A DNA stretch of 64,000 nucleotides from Blumeriella jaapii (GCA_009599575.1 VWND01000004.1:1418001-1482000); one strand, 5' to 3'. Shown: positions 1 to 12,159, numbered from the stretch's first letter. The notes: generated by a model not told the origin, from the sequence alone. Numbers and translations: made by a program.

Positions 1-436
1 GATTTCTTCCGCTTTCGATCGTGAATTATAGCTGTTTCGTCCGCTTTTGGTCGTGAATTATAGCTGTTCTGCTGTTCTATTTTTTTTGTTTTCGGTAGCG
101 TTCGCATTTTCGTTTGAAAAAGCCTTTTTCCTTAAAATAGCCGCTATTTGCCTGCTCAACTTTTTTTTTTTCTTTTTTATTTTCATTTTTTTATCAGCTT
201 TCTTTTATTCCAATCAACTGCTTTTCGCCGCGTTCGCCGCGAATTCTCAAAATACTCTTGATTTTTATCTGCCTTCGGTGCGCCCGCCTGATTTTACGCG
301 AAAGCATCACAGCGGACTTTTTGCCTTTTTGCGTTTTCGAGCTTCCTAGCGTAAAATGCAACCGCTGTAAAGCTTCGCATATTCAGTACCTTTCTATAAA
401 TCCCTTAAATTTCTATTCGAATTCGCTTTTAACTAG

Positions 437-949
437 CTACAGGTTTTTGCCGCACGCGCCACCGAGGCGCAAACCTTTTTCGCGAGTTTTAACGATTTTA
501 TAAATTGTTTCGATGTTGCTATCGCCGCTGCCGCTTTTTCTTTTTTTGCTGCCAAAGCCAAAGCTTTTGCTAAAACTTTTGTCGATTTTATTATCTACGA
601 CGCTTATATAAATCGTTTAAAAAAAGATAACGCTTCGGCTTTTATAATAGTCGAAGATCGTGCGAATCGCGCCGCGGCTCGGGCTGCCGCTATTGCTACT
701 GCGCCCGTTTCTGCCGGTTTGGCGGCTGCTGCTATTTTGAAGATTTTGGCTGCGCCGGCCCTTTTTTTTAACGACGCTAATATAAAACGTATTCTTCGAC
801 GTTTCGAAAACGTCGCTCGGACCCATTTTGACCAGTTAAATCAAATTCTGGATTTTCACGAAAATATCGTAATTGCAATTTAAAATTCGATTACGGCTAT
901 CGTAAAAGCTTTGATTAAAATAAGTCGAATATTCTGCGAATTCGTTTAG
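437..949 (+). pseudogene. Antisense ORF of Gyp-A, copy in A1 (one stop)
   Basis: A frame of 171 codons running against the element, between integrase and 3' LTR. It is the counterpart of the stop-free frame at 8143-8655, with the same start and stop positions and the same length; one in-frame TAA near 880 interrupts it. It encodes an Ala-rich middle followed by a charged helical stretch around the residues NDANIKRILRRFENVA. No known domain is recognised. A second plus-strand frame just before it (258-503) contains a CxxC pair (KCNRCK); whether the two belong together, for example through an intron ending at ctacag (435-440), is open. Confidence 0.4.
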
Positions 950-1429
950 TATTAATTTTTTTTTTAGCCTGCCGCTGCTTTTGAATCTGAAAAAAATAGT
1001 AATAATAATAAGAAAAAGGATAACGATAAAAATAAATTGACTTAGCGGCGGTTCTGGGGTTTTCTAAGTGTTTTTGTTTTTTTTTTCTTATTTTTACGGC
1101 GCGCATTCGTTATTGCTCCGTTGTTATTATTTGTCGTATTTTTTAAGTATTTTTTTATAATTTTTTTTGCGTTTGTAAAATAGTTTTCTGGCTTTCAAAA
1201 GTCTTCGCTTAATAAATAGCCTTTTTATCGTATTAAATAATATCGGCCCTTTTTTGTATTTTTATAAGCTTATATTAATTTGATTTTGTATTTTTCGGGT
1301 TTTTAGAATTTTATTATATTATTCTTCGGCTCGGTATCGTCCCGACTTTGCTAAGGTTTTAATAAAAAAACGTGGAAAGTATCGTGAATACGATATTAAA
1401 AAAAAAGTTCGAATTAATAAGCTTGGCCG

Positions 1430-2450
1430 TGCTCGTATATAATTCGCTTAATTTTAAAAAGTCTTAAATATTTATTTGAAAGCTTTCGAAAAAATCGCAG
1501 CTATCGAAAGTTTTTGATCGATAATAATACTTTGTCGCTTATTTGAAATCTAGTTTTTTTGTGTTTAGCGTCGTAAAACTTTTTGTGGTTCGCGTTAGTT
1601 TTTTTTAGCTTTTTACTAAGTATTTTTTTTTTTTTTTATAATATTTTAATTCGTTTTTCCGCTGACGATATCCTTTTTTTTACGACGTCGCTTTCGACGT
1701 TGTTGCCAAGTTCTAGGTAAAAGCCGTATAATATACGAAAAGAAATAAAACCCGTAAAAGCGTATATCGAATTATTATACGTAAACTCGGCTAAAGCAAG
1801 CTTCGTAGCCCAATCGTTTTATCGATAATCGCAGTACGTGCGAAAATAAAATTTTAAAACTTGATTTTAACGTTTCGTTTGGCCATCGGTTTAAAAATGG
1901 AAAGCGGTGCTTAATCGACGTCGTATTTGTAAATGAAATATTACTAAAAACCAGAATTTACTAATAAAAACTGATTCTCTGTTTGTAATAATCTTTTTAA
2001 AACAGCCAAAATTTTTGTAAACGTGTTATATAAATATTTTAATTAAATTTAAAGCTGAAATCGTTTTTTGTATCGGTATATATTTCGATAGCTTCGTATA
2101 TCGGTTTATTATAACGAATATCGAATCGTAAACACGATTTCGTTTTTTGCTAAAAAATAGACCCGTAATAAAATCTATAGTTATTTTTTTCCAAGGTTTC
2201 GTAAAAATCGAAAAAAAAGCTAATTCGCTATAGGATCGATGCTTTCTAAACTTGCCTTTCTAGCACTTTCCATACGTATTAACGTAACGCTTTACGTCGC
2301 TTCGTAAACCAGGCCAGAAATACTTTTTTTCGACCAATTCTAGCGTTCGCCGAAAGCTCTAATAGCCGGCGGTCGAATCGTCGTAATTAATTTTTAATAT
2401 TTCGCTTTTAATAACGCTTTTATTCGAAATATACGTACGTTTTTTATAAC
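1430..2450 (-). pseudogene. A1 integrase (zinc-binding, core and C-terminal parts), degraded
   Basis: The minus strand reads an integrase with the KKYFWPGLRSDVKRYV segment of the HHCC domain near 2280-2330, the core beginning with a DFI-type motif, and a C-terminal part rich in Lys that precedes the SH3-like segment around 1450-1600. It aligns throughout with the better preserved A2 integrase. Many stops come from C-to-T and G-to-A changes. From 950 to 1430 there is a further degraded stretch without a recognised domain, before the antisense frame. Confidence 0.75.
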
Positions 2451-2929
2451 GTAATAATCCATTTTGGTTTATACGCTAATATTTTTCGGATCCGGCTCGA
2501 TTGCTTTGCAAAGCCGACTCGTACGTTTTTTGTAATATAAAAAAATCAAATTTTTGCAACTTAAAAATAGTTTTATAAATCGGTTCTGCTAGCTTGTTAT
2601 TAGCCGTTTCGGATTATAGCAATACAACGGCTACGCTTCGTAATATATATTATTTGCAACTAGTAATATTAGCAAAAAACAATCCGGCGAAAAAGCTTTT
2701 TATTTGGCTTTTTCCCGCTTGCTTTCTACTTTTTGATTCCGTTAATAAAAGCTTCGAATACTTATCGGCGCGAAATAGTATGCCCCGATTTTAAACGTGT
2801 TTTTATTGCGGAAAACATTCTAAAATTTCTTAAATAAGCTAGTTTTAGTTTACGATGCAGCGTAAGCAGCTATTCGTTATCTTTTTTTAAATTTTTTTTT
2901 AAATCTGGCCGGCGGAAAAAACTATTCGC

Positions 2930-4250
2930 CGGATTAAAAACTTTTATTTTATATTCGATTGCAAAATCGTATTTAACTAGCTCGTCGGCCTATTTCGCTT
3001 AGCGTCCGTTTAAACGTTTTTTCGTAAAAAAGTATTTCAAATTATAATAATTTATACGTATAATAATAACGTCAAAAGCGCTACGTAGATATTAGCTCTA
3101 TTATTTGAAAGCGTGAATTATAGCCATTAATTTAGCGTCGTAAACTTCGTATTTTTATTTTATAAAAAAAAGCTTTTTCGAATAATACGCGATAAAATGC
3201 CAACGTGCCCCCGCATTTTTCCCGAATAATTAAAATAATATTTCGCCTATAGCGAATTTCGAAGCGTTTATTTCGATTTGGATTTTCAATCGAAGATCGA
3301 AATAGCGTAAAATCGGTGTTTGGCAAAACTTTTCTTTTAAAAGTAAAAAAGCGAGCTTCGCTTCGAATAGAAAACGAAAAGGGCCCGATATTTTTTCTCG
3401 TTGCATTCCTTTTAAAAAATTTATAATAAATCGGCAAAGCTTAGCGTAATTTTTAATAAAACGTTTGTAAAAGTTGATGAAATTTAAAAACACTTGAATA
3501 TTTCGCCACGTAATAAAAAAGGGCCATTTCCGAATATTATTTACTTTTCTTGGGTCCATTTTAATTCCCGTAGAAATAACGACGAAGCCTAGGAATTTAA
3601 TCGTATTCGTATCGAAAGCATATTTTTTCAGATTTTCGTAAAATTTGTTAGCACGAAGTTTTTCGAAAATTTTTTTTACCGCGTTTATATAATCGTCGGG
3701 GTTTTCGGAAAATATTAAAATATCGTCGAAGTAAACTATATACGTAATATTTATTAAACCGACTAAAGCTTAATTAATATATGCTTAAAAAGTTGCTAAT
3801 ACGTTCGAAAGGCCGAAGAATAATACGCAGTATTCGAAATATTCGTAACAAATGCGAAACGCAGTCTTTTATTTATTTCCCTCCTTTATTCGAAGGCGGT
3901 AGTACGCCTAAATAAAATCTAGCTTAATAAATATTTTAGCTTTTTTTAAACGATCCAAAGTTTCGCTTATAAAAGGTAAAAGAATTCGATTTTTAACCGT
4001 AACTGCGTTTAAACCCTTATAATCGACGCATAATCGTAAACTTCCGTCTTTTTTCGGTATAAATATTACCGGTGCGCCGGCAGGATTAATAAACTTTTTT
4101 ATCCAATCTTTTTTTAAGCTCGAATCGAGATATTCGCGTAATTCGGTAAGTTTAGATTCCGACAAAAAGTAAACTGGTTTTTAAAAAAGGTTTTTTTTTT
4201 TCGCGAAATTTATTCGATGCTTTATAAAATAGTAAAAAGCTAGGGTAACC
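2930..4250 (-). pseudogene. A1 reverse transcriptase and RNase H, degraded
   Basis: RT starts near 4250. The fragment 3908-4165 shows the palm and finger hallmarks [20 protein letters not shown] and KIFIKLD. The catalytic YFDDILIF motif is intact around 3715-3745. RNase H and the connection region follow to about 2930 (fragments 3132-3559, with the FINFYKRFIKNYA motif typical of the RT thumb/connection). Order and motifs are those of Ty3/Gypsy pol. Frameshifts and stops are scattered through it. Confidence 0.88.
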
Positions 4251-4479
4251 GCGGCGGTATCGTCGAATACGTCGGCGTAATCGTCGTATTTAAAAGGTAA
4301 TTAATGCTGTTTTTCAATAGCTTTTTTCAAAACGATACAAAACGCTTGCTTTCTTTTGGATTCCTTTTTAAAACGAGATTTTAATTATAACGAAATTAAG
4401 CTGTAAGCGTTCGATTAAATATCGCCACGATTTAGCTCGAAAGCTTATAGCGGAATCGATATTTCGCAACCAAAAAAAC

Positions 4480-4980
4480 CTTAAAATAAATAAAACCTTT
4501 AGGATATTTATATCGCAAGCCACGAAATCGCTTTGTATTTTTTTAATTGTTTTATAATTATTAATAGCGCGAATAAATTGCGTATGCGTGCCGTAAATAA
4601 TTACTTTTTTTTTCTTAATCGTAAATAAATTAATACGTTTTTAAATTGATTTCCATTCACATTTAATTAATAATTTTTGAATTACGCAGATTTTTTTTTC
4701 CGCGCCGTAATCGATAAAAGCTCGTTTCGTATAAATTTCGTTTTTAGCTTTTTTAATCTCGACTGAAATTATTATTTTCTGCTTTTTTTTTTCGTTCGAT
4801 TTTATTAGCAGCGACGAAATTAAAATCGAACGGAAGCTTTTTCCGAATTTTTAAATTTGTTAGCTTCGGAGCAGTTTAAAATTATATATTTTTTTTTGTT
4901 GCATTTATAACATTCGACTTTTAAACAATTGGCTATGCGATGCTTTTTTTTTTAACAGCGACTGCATTTCGAAAAGTAAA
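4480..4980 (-). pseudogene. A1 zinc knuckles and protease, degraded
   Basis: Reading leftward from 4980 there are two adjacent CCHC-type zinc knuckles, both eroded, as in A2. The retropepsin-like active site follows at about 4700-4735, where the sense strand reads DYGA (DCGA in A2 and A3; the Cys-to-Tyr change is a RIP-type transition). The protein would cut the Gag-Pol polyprotein. Confidence 0.7.
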
Positions 4981-4989
4981 AAAAGTCGT

Positions 4990-6230
4990 TAAAAATTCTA
5001 AGATTTCAAAGGATTTTGTTAAAATTATCGTTTTTTCGCTTTCGTTTTTTTTTTTATAATATATTTTCGAATCGAAAACGGTATATATCTGTTCTAGCCT
5101 TTGGGCTTTGATCGTAAATATAAGTTTTTTCTTTTCTTTTTTTTTTGCGCTCGTTTCGTCGTTTATTATTTTTCGTTTCGTCGCTGATAATTTTATTAAT
5201 ATTTTCGATACGACGAGCGATTAATATTAATTTTTCGTGCGAATTTGTAATTGCAGTATTGCTTCGTTTAATAATTTCTTTTCGAAAAGTAAATCGAAGT
5301 TTTACGAAAAGCATTTTTTTTTTAGTCGCATCGTTTATTATTTGCAACTGTTGTTCGAAATTATTTAAATAAGCAACGAAATCGTTAATTAATTTATGCT
5401 TTTTTTGCTTCGTTTTATCGTATAAATTCGAGGCCGCGATTTTTCGATTTTCCGCATTTATTAAAAAGTTTAATATTTATTTTTTAAAATCTTTTTATAT
5501 AATTCGAATATTCGTAAAACGTCGTTCGTATCCGGTCCATCTTTTTTTTATTTTATCGTCGAAAGCTAAAACATAAGCGTTAATTTTTTTTAATCGGTAC
5601 AAAATATTACTTTTTTATTTTGGCGGAAGCTTCGCTCTGTACGCCGAATAAAAAATTAAGCTTTTTTAGTATTTTTCCTTCGATATATTAGAAAGTTTTT
5701 TATTTTTGATGCTTTTCGGCTCGAATTCGCTGTGTTTTTTACAAAAGGTATAATATGCTCAAAGGAAATGCTAGGTCGTTTTCAATAGGTATTATTATCG
5801 TAATGCTTCGAAAATACTTTATAATAATCGCCGATTTAAATTATTTTTTGTTTTTTTTTAGTTGGGGCGGTATTAGAAAATATAAAAACCTTTTTTTCGA
5901 TATTTTCGAAAGCGTTAAATTCTCGTTGAAATTATTTAATCTTTTTTCGGAATTCGTTTCGGCGTTTTTTGATTTTTTCGAGTTTTTTGATTATTTCGTA
6001 GACTTTTTTTTCAGTTTTTTTCTATTTCATTTTAACTTGTATTTCTTTTATTTTTCTACGTTTATCGTTTTCTTTTTATTCGACGCGGATTCGTTTATTA
6101 GCCAAATAAATCAGGATTTCGGTGAAAAGTCTTTCCGAATCGCTTTAAGCGTGGCCTTTTTTAATAATTTTTTCGATAAAAGGAGTTGGGGAGTCGTCGC
6201 GCTCTAATAATAGGATATTTTCGACCCCTG
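4990..6230 (-). pseudogene. A1 gag, degraded
   Basis: Capsid-like gag on the minus strand. The right part (5755-6230) is Lys/Glu-rich, with a predicted coiled coil. The left part (5054-5470) is the helical C-terminal capsid region seen more completely in A2 (12751-13170). The long plus-strand frame at 5755-6207 is the antisense shadow of the coiled coil. No intact frame remains. Confidence 0.75.
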
Positions 6231-6439
6231 GTAAGGCTGATAACGTTAAAGAAAACGATGGTACGGGGTTTCTCTGAGCAGCCGAAGGTGCTGGGTCTTT
6301 TTGAGTAGCTGGAAGTGCCTGTTTTCTGCGAATGCGAAAAGCTATAATATCGATAATAACGATATAAATATAATAGTATAATAGAAGATTATCTTAATAA
6401 TATCGAACTGCCGTTCCGGTGGATAGAAAAAAATTAAAA

Positions 6440-6853
6440 TATAAAAATTTGAAAAGCAGGAAAATACTAGTTCAGATAATAAAACTTAGATAAAATTGGG
6501 TTAATAATCAGACTGATCTTTACCTTTTACATTTTTAATAAAAAGCGTATATAAGTACAAAAGGAGGGGTGGAGCCTTCGAAAAAAGTATTTCCCAGGAA
6601 ACCAGGCGAGCCCTATTTAGTATGCTTTTCCAGCCCCTATCCCGATCTCTTTTCATCCTTTTTAATATAACCCTAATAACTGGTTCCTTAGCAATCACTC
6701 CTATAAAGTGTTTTACCTAAATATTATTTCCAACCCCTATAGTATTATCCGGCCCCTACGGCCTATCCGCAGAAAGTATTATTCGAGGGTTGGTAGGAGG
6801 CAGAGGGTTTTGGCGGATCACCTGACTCATACACGTGATGTTGGTTCCTGACA
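6440..6853 (-). repeat. A1 5' LTR (414 bp)
   Basis: Matches the LTRs of A2 and A3 over its whole length. On the minus strand it starts TGTCAGGAACC and ends with the RIP-altered TATA for TACA. It contains a CACGTG palindrome at 6832-6837, near its outer end, and a TATA-like segment in the middle. The outer (right) half is much less mutated than the inner half. A tRNA primer-binding site next to it could not be identified. Confidence 0.93.
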
Positions 6854-7099
6854 TTTGATTTGAAAGGCCAAACGAATATTTTCAAAAAGGCTTTAGCGAA
6901 ATAAAATTCAGCTGATAAATATTATCGTTCAGCTTAAAAAAGTTTTTATCGTAACTAATTTATTTTTAATAATACAAAATTAAAGTCGTTTTTAATTATA
7001 GCGCCGAGTTTTTATAAACGTTAATCGATTTTATATAATAAAACTGAAAATACTTCGATTTCGGACTGAAAAAATAAAATATTAAAAGCAGCAGCTTTT

Positions 7100-7210
7100 T
7101 GTAAAGGGATGAGACGTCAGTTCGTTGGTCACGTGGTCCGAAGGTCACGTTGTTGTCACGTGACATCGGAGCCCGCACACACTGTATTTTAGACTTCGCG
7201 ACACTTCTAA
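7100..7210 (+). repeat. B2 5' LTR, left part
   Basis: Starts tgtaaagggatgagacgtc, matching the B4 LTR start. It carries two CACGTG palindromes, at 7130-7135 and 7157-7162. It is almost free of RIP damage compared with other copies. It is cut at 7210 by A2 and continues at 14548. Confidence 0.93.
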
Positions 7211-7621
7211 TGTAAGGATTGAAAGGCAGGGAAACACTAGTTCAGACAATAGAGCTCAGATAAGGTTGGGTTGATAGTCAGACTGATTTCTACCTTCTAC
7301 ATCTCTAGTAGAAGGCGTGTATAAATACAAAAGGAAAGGTGGAGCCCTCGAGAAAAGTATTTCCCAGAAAACCAAGCGAATCTCATTTAATATGCTTTCC
7401 AGCCTATCCCGACCTTTTTTCAATCCTTTTCAATATAACTCTAATAACTGGTTTCTTAGCAATTACTCTTATAGAATGTTTTACCTAAATGTTATTTTTA
7501 GCTTCTATAATACTATCCGGCCCCCACGGTCTATCCGCAGAAAATGCTATTCGAAGGTTGGTAAAAAGCAAAGGGTCTTGGCGGATCACCTGACTTATAC
7601 ACGTAATGTTGGTTCCTAATA
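7211..7621 (-). repeat. A2 3' LTR (411 bp)
   Basis: Runs from tgtaaggattg to ggttcctaata on the plus strand. Its left, outer part is nearly unmutated. Differences from the 5' LTR at 14135-14547 are almost all C/T and G/A transitions, concentrated in the inner half of each LTR. Confidence 0.95.
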
Positions 7622-7636
7622 TTACCCCCTCCTTTA
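7622..7636 (-). other. A2 polypurine tract
   Basis: On the minus strand the bases TAAAGGAGGGGGTAA abut the 3' LTR, the expected position for the plus-strand primer of reverse transcription. In A3 the same site (about 49659-49673) is eroded to an A-run ending in gtaa. Confidence 0.85.
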
Positions 7637-7708
7637 GGCCTTTGGTCTCTAAAAGCGATTGATTTTTTTGTGCGTATAACGTGCGTTACGCCTTCGAAAT
7701 AACGTGCG

Positions 7709-7772
7709 GTTTCTTTCGCTTTCGGTCGTAAATTGTAGCTGTTTCTTTCGCTTTTGGTCGTGAATTATAGCT
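7709..7772. repeat. 32-bp tandem repeat, two copies, next to the polypurine tract of Gyp-A
   Basis: Two 32-bp units, 7709-7740 and 7741-7772, differing by transitions. The same pair is present in A1 (2-33, 34-65) and A3 (49511-49542, 49543-49574), so it belongs to the family. Role unknown. Confidence 0.85.
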
Positions 7773-8142
7773 GTTCTGCTGTTTTGTTTTTTTTGTTTTC
7801 GGTAATGCTCGCATTTTCGTTGAAAAAACTTTTTTTCTTAAAATGGCCGCCATTTTCCTGTTTAACTTTTTTTTTTTCTTTTTTATCTTTATCTTTTTAT
7901 CAGCTTTTTTTTATTCTAATTAACTGCTTTTCGCCGCGTTCGCCGCGAATTCTTAAAATACTTTTAACTTCTATTTGTTTTCGGTGCGCCCGCCTAATTT
8001 TACGCGAAAGCATCACAGCGGACTTTTTGCCCTTTTGCGTTTTCGAGCTTCCCAACGTAAAATGCAACCGCTGCAAAGCTTCGCATACTCAATACCTTTT
8101 TGTGAATCCCCTAGACCTTTACTCGAATTCGCTTTTAACTAG

Positions 8143-8655
8143 CTACAAATTTTTGCCGTACGCGCCACCGAAGCGCAAACCCTTCTCGCGGGCCTCAACG
8201 ATTTTATAAATCGTTTCGATGCTACCACCGCCGCTGCCGCCCTTTTTTTTTTTATTGCCGAAACTAAAGCTTTTGCTAAAACTTTTATCGATTTTATTAT
8301 CTACGACGCTTATATAAATCGTTTAAAAAGGAATAACGCTTCGGTTTTTATAATAATCGGAGGTCGTGCGAATCGCGCCGCGGCTCGGGCTGCCGCTGCT
8401 GCTGCTGCGCCCGTTCCTGCCGGTTTGGCGGCTGTTACTGTTTTGAAAGCTTTGGCTGCGCCGGCCCTTTTATTTAACGACGCCAATATAAAACGTATTC
8501 TTCGACGTTTCGAAAACGTCGCTCGGATTCATTCTGACCAGTTGAGTCAAATTCTGGATTTCTACGAGTATATCGTAGCTGCAATTCAGGATTCGACTAC
8601 GGCTATCGTAAAAGCTTTGACTGGGATAAATCGAATACTCTGCGAGTTCGTTTGA
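8143..8655 (+). CDS. Antisense ORF of Gyp-A, stop-free copy in A2
   Basis: An open frame of 170 codons plus TGA on the strand opposite to gag-pol, preceded by an in-frame TAG at 8140-8142. TTG at 8425 is one possible start; no ATG lies early in the frame. The product would have an Ala-rich middle (about residues 70-115) and a charged helical C-terminus containing FENVARIHSDQLSQILDFYE. The same frame is kept in A1 (one stop) and A3 (one stop and a homopolymer shift). The sense strand over the same bases has several stops. It resembles in position the antisense ORFs known from some plant Gypsy elements. No family is recognised; a chance open frame in a patch poor in RIP targets remains possible. 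Confidence 0.4.
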   Translation, partial: LQIFAVRATEAQTLLAGLNDFINRFDATTAAAALFFFIAETKAFAKTFIDFIIYDAYINRLKRNNASVFIIIGGRANRAAARAAAAAAAPVPAGLAAVTVLKALAAPALLFNDANIKRILRRFENVARIHSDQLSQILDFYEYIVAAIQDSTTAIVKALTGINRILCEFV

Positions 8656-9129
8656 TACTAATTTCTTTTAGCTTACCGCTGCTTTTAAATCTAAAAAAAA
8701 TGGCGATAACGATAAAAAAAAGAATAACGATAAAAATGAATTGGCTTAGCGGCGGTTCTGGGGTTTTCTAAGTGTTTTTGTTTTTTTTCTTTGCTTTTGC
8801 GGCGCGCATTCGTTATTATTCCGTTGCTATTATTTGTCGTATTTTTTAAATATTTTTTTATAATCTTTTTTGCGTTCGTAAAATGGTTTTTTGGCTCCCA
8901 GAAATCTTCGCTTAGTAAATAGCTTTTCTATCGCACCAAATAATATCGGCTTTTTTTTATATTTTTGTAAGCTTGTATTAATTTAACCTCGTATTTTTCG
9001 GATTTTTAAAATTCTATTATATTATTCTTCGGCTCGGTGTCGTTCCGATCCTGCCAAAATTCTAGTAAAAAAACGTGGAAAATATCGTAAATACGATATT
9101 AAAAAGAAAGCTCGAGTTGATAAGCTTGG

Positions 9130-10110
9130 CCGTGCTCGTATATAACTCGCTTAATTTTAAAAAGCTTTAGATATTTATCTGAAAGCTTTCGAAAAGGTCG
9201 CAATTGTCGGAGGTTTTTGATCGACAATAATATTTTGTCGCTTATTTGAAATCTAATCTTTTTGTGTTTAACGTCGTAGAATCTTTTATAATTCGCGTTA
9301 GCTTTTTTTAGCTTTCTACTAAATACTTCTTTTTTTTTTTATAATATTCTAACTCGTTTTTTCGCTGACGGTACCCCCCTTTCTACGACGTCGCTTTCGA
9401 CGTTGCTGCCAAATTCTGGATAAAAGCCGTATAATATACGAAAAAAAATAAAATCCGTAAAGGCGTATATCGAATTATTATACGTAAACTCGGCTAAAGC
9501 AAACTTCGTAGCCTAATCGTTTTATCGATAATCGCAATACGTGCGAAAATAAAATTTTAAAACTTAATTTTAACGTTCCGTTTGGCCATCGGTCTAAAAA
9601 TGGAAAACGGTGTTTAATCGACGTCGTATTTATAGGTGGAATATTACTAAAAACCAGAATTTATTAATGAAAACTAACCCTCTGTTTATGGTAATCCCTT
9701 TAAAGCAGCCAAAATTTTTGTAAACGTGTTGTATAAATATCTCAATTAAATTTAAGGCTGAAATCGTTTTTTGTATCGATATATATTTCGACAGCTTCGT
9801 ATATCGGTCTATTATAACGAATATCGAATCGTAAATACGATTTCGTTTCTTGCTAAAAAGTAGACCCGTAATAAAGTCCATAGTTATCTTTTCCCAAGGT
9901 TTCGTAGGGATCGAAAAAAAAGCTAATTCGCCATAGGGTCGGTGCCTTCTAAGCTTGCCTCTCTGGCATTCTCCATACGTATTAACGTAACGTTTTACGT
10001 CGCTTCGTAAACCAGGCCAGAAATACTTTTTTTCGACCAATTCTAGCGTTCGCCGAAAGCTTTAATGGCCGGCGGTCGGATCGTCGTAATTAATTTTTAA
10101 TATCTCGCTT
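9130..10110 (-). pseudogene. A2 integrase, degraded
   Basis: The fragment 9630-10040 shows KKYFWPGLRSDVKRYVNTYG, the end of the zinc-binding domain with its last Cys (ECQRGK), then the core with MDFITGL (first catalytic Asp) and ITINRG, where the second catalytic Asp has become Asn by a G-to-A change. The C-terminal part with a Lys-rich helix and SH3-like sequence runs on to about 9130. From 8656 to 9130 no domain is recognised. Confidence 0.85.
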
Positions 10111-10599
10111 TTAATAACGCTTTTATTCGAAATATACGCACGTTTTTGTAACGTAGTAATTTATTTTAGCTTATACGCTAATATCCCTCGGATCCGGCTC
10201 GATTGCTTTGCGAAGCCGATTCGTACGTCTTTTATAATACAAAAAAATCAAATTTTTGCAACTCAAAAATAATTTTATAAATCGGTTCTGCTAGCTCGTT
10301 ATTAGCCGTTTCGGATTGTAGCAATACAGCGGCTACGCTCCGTAATATATATTATTTGCAACTAGTAATACTAACAAAAGATAGTCCGGCGAAAAAGCTT
10401 TTTATTTGGCTTCTCCCCGCTTGCTTTTTATTTTTTAATCCCGTTAACAAAAGCTTCGAATACTTATCGGCGCGAAATGGTTTATGCTCCGACTTTAGGC
10501 GTATTTTTACTACGGAAAACATTTTAGAATTTCTCAAATAAACTAGTTTCAGCTTATAATGCAGCGTAGGCAACTGCTCGTTATTTTCTTTTAAATTTT

Positions 10600-11960
10600 T
10601 TTTTAAATCTGGCCGGCGGGAAAAACCATCCGCCGGATTAAAAACTCCTGTTTTATATTCGATTGCAAAATCGTATTTAGCTAGCTCGTCGGCCCACCTC
10701 GCTTAGCGTCCGTTTAAACGTTTTTTCGTAAAAAAGTATTTCAGATTGTAATAATTTATACGCATAATAATAACGTCGAAAGCGTTATATAAATATTGGC
10801 TCTATTATCTGAAAGCGTAAATTATAATTATTAATTTAGCGTCGTAAACTTTGTATTTTTGTTTTATAAAAAAAAGCTTTTTCGAATAATATGCGATAGA
10901 ATGCTAACGTGCCTCCGCACTTTTTTCGAATAATTAAGATAATATTTCGCTTATAGCGAATTTCGAAGCGTTTGTTTCGATTTGGATTTTCAATCGAAAA
11001 TCGAAATAGCGTAGAATCGGTGCTTGGCAAAACTTTTTTTTTAAAAATAAAAAAGCGAGCTTCGCTTCGAATAAGAAACGAAAAAGGCCCGATATTTTCC
11101 TTCGTTGCATTTTTTTTAGAAAATCTGTAATAAGTCGGCAAAGTTTAGCGTAGTTTTTAATAAAACGTTTATAAAAATTAGTAAAACTCAAAAACATTTA
11201 AATATCTCGCTACGTAATAAAAAATGGCCATTTCCGAATACTATTTATTTTTCCTGGGTTCATTTTAATTTCCGTAGAAGTAACGACGAAGCCTAGGAAC
11301 TCAACCGTATTCGTATCGAAAGCATATTTTTTCAGATTTTCGTAAAGTTTGTTAGTACGAAGTTTTTCGAAAACTTTTTTTACCGCGTTTATATAATCGT
11401 CGGGGTTTTCGGAAAATATTAAAATATCGTCGAAGTAAATTATATACGTAATATCTATTAAACCGACTAAAGCTTAATTAATATACGCTTGGAAAGTTGC
11501 TGATGCGTTCGAAAAACCGAAAAATAATACGCAGTACTCGAAGTGTCCGTAACGAATGCGAAACGCAGTTTTCCATTTATTTTTCTTTTTTATTCGAAAG
11601 CGGTGGTACGCTTAAATAAGATTTAGCTTAATAAATATTTTAGCTTTTTTTAAACGATTTAAAATTTCGCTTATAAAAGGTAAGGAAGTTCGATTTTTAA
11701 CCGTAACTGCGTTTAAACTTTTATAATCGACGCATAATCGTAAACTTCCGTCTTTTTTCGGTATAAATATTACCGGTGCGCCGGCAGAGCTAATAAACCT
11801 TCTTATCCAGCTTTTTTCTAAGTTCGAATCGAGATATTCGCGTAATTCGGTGAGTTCAGATTCCGACAAAAGATAGACTGGTTTCTAAAGGGGATCCTTC
11901 CCCTTCGCGAAGTTTATTCGATGTTTTATAGAATGGTAAAAAGCTAAAGTAACCGCGGCG
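10600..11960 (-). pseudogene. A2 reverse transcriptase and RNase H, degraded
   Basis: RT fragment 11612-11869 has the motifs [15 protein letters not shown] and KIFIKLN. YFDDILIF is intact near 11413-11445. The thumb/connection motif FTNFYKRFIKNYAKL is at about 11130-11190, and RNase H follows to about 10600 with the linker region (10352-10573) before integrase. It catalyses cDNA synthesis and RNA removal in an active element; here it is interrupted by stops. Confidence 0.9.
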
Positions 11961-12159
11961 GTATCGTCGAACACGTCGGCGTAGTCGTCGTATTTGAAAG
12001 GTAATTGATGCTGTTTTTTAATAGCTTTTTTTAAAACGATACAAAACGCTTATTCCCTTTTGGATTTCTTTTTAAAACGTTTAATTATAACGAAATTAAG
12101 CTGTAAGCGTTCGACTGGGTATCGCTACGATTTAGCTCGAAAGCTTATAGCGGAGTCGA

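Larger units (their letters stand above)
1..6853 (-). mobile_element. Gyp-A copy 1 (A1), RIP-degraded Ty3/Gypsy element, 3' end outside window
   Basis: Minus-strand element with gag, double zinc knuckle, protease, RT, RNase H and integrase in that order from right to left, and a 5' LTR at 6440-6853. Alignment by eye with A2 (7211-14547) shows the window opens about 90 bp inside the 3' LTR, within the 32-bp tandem repeat (copies at 2-33 and 34-65). It is inserted in Gyp-B copy 3: Gyp-B integrase-proximal sequence resumes at 6854 with the presumed TSD tttga. All frames carry many transition-type stops, so the copy is non-functional. Confidence 0.92.

Noticed and set aside
5755..6207. Long plus-strand frame with Phe-rich product (also 13629-13886 plus, 37418-37693 minus)
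   Set aside because: It is the antisense shadow of the Lys/Glu-rich coiled coil of Gyp-A gag: AAA/GAA codons read as TTT/TTC. Present only where that coiled coil is.
6854..7099. Short independent gene between A1 and B2
   Set aside because: It is the protease-RT spacer of B3, continuous with 20477 onward.
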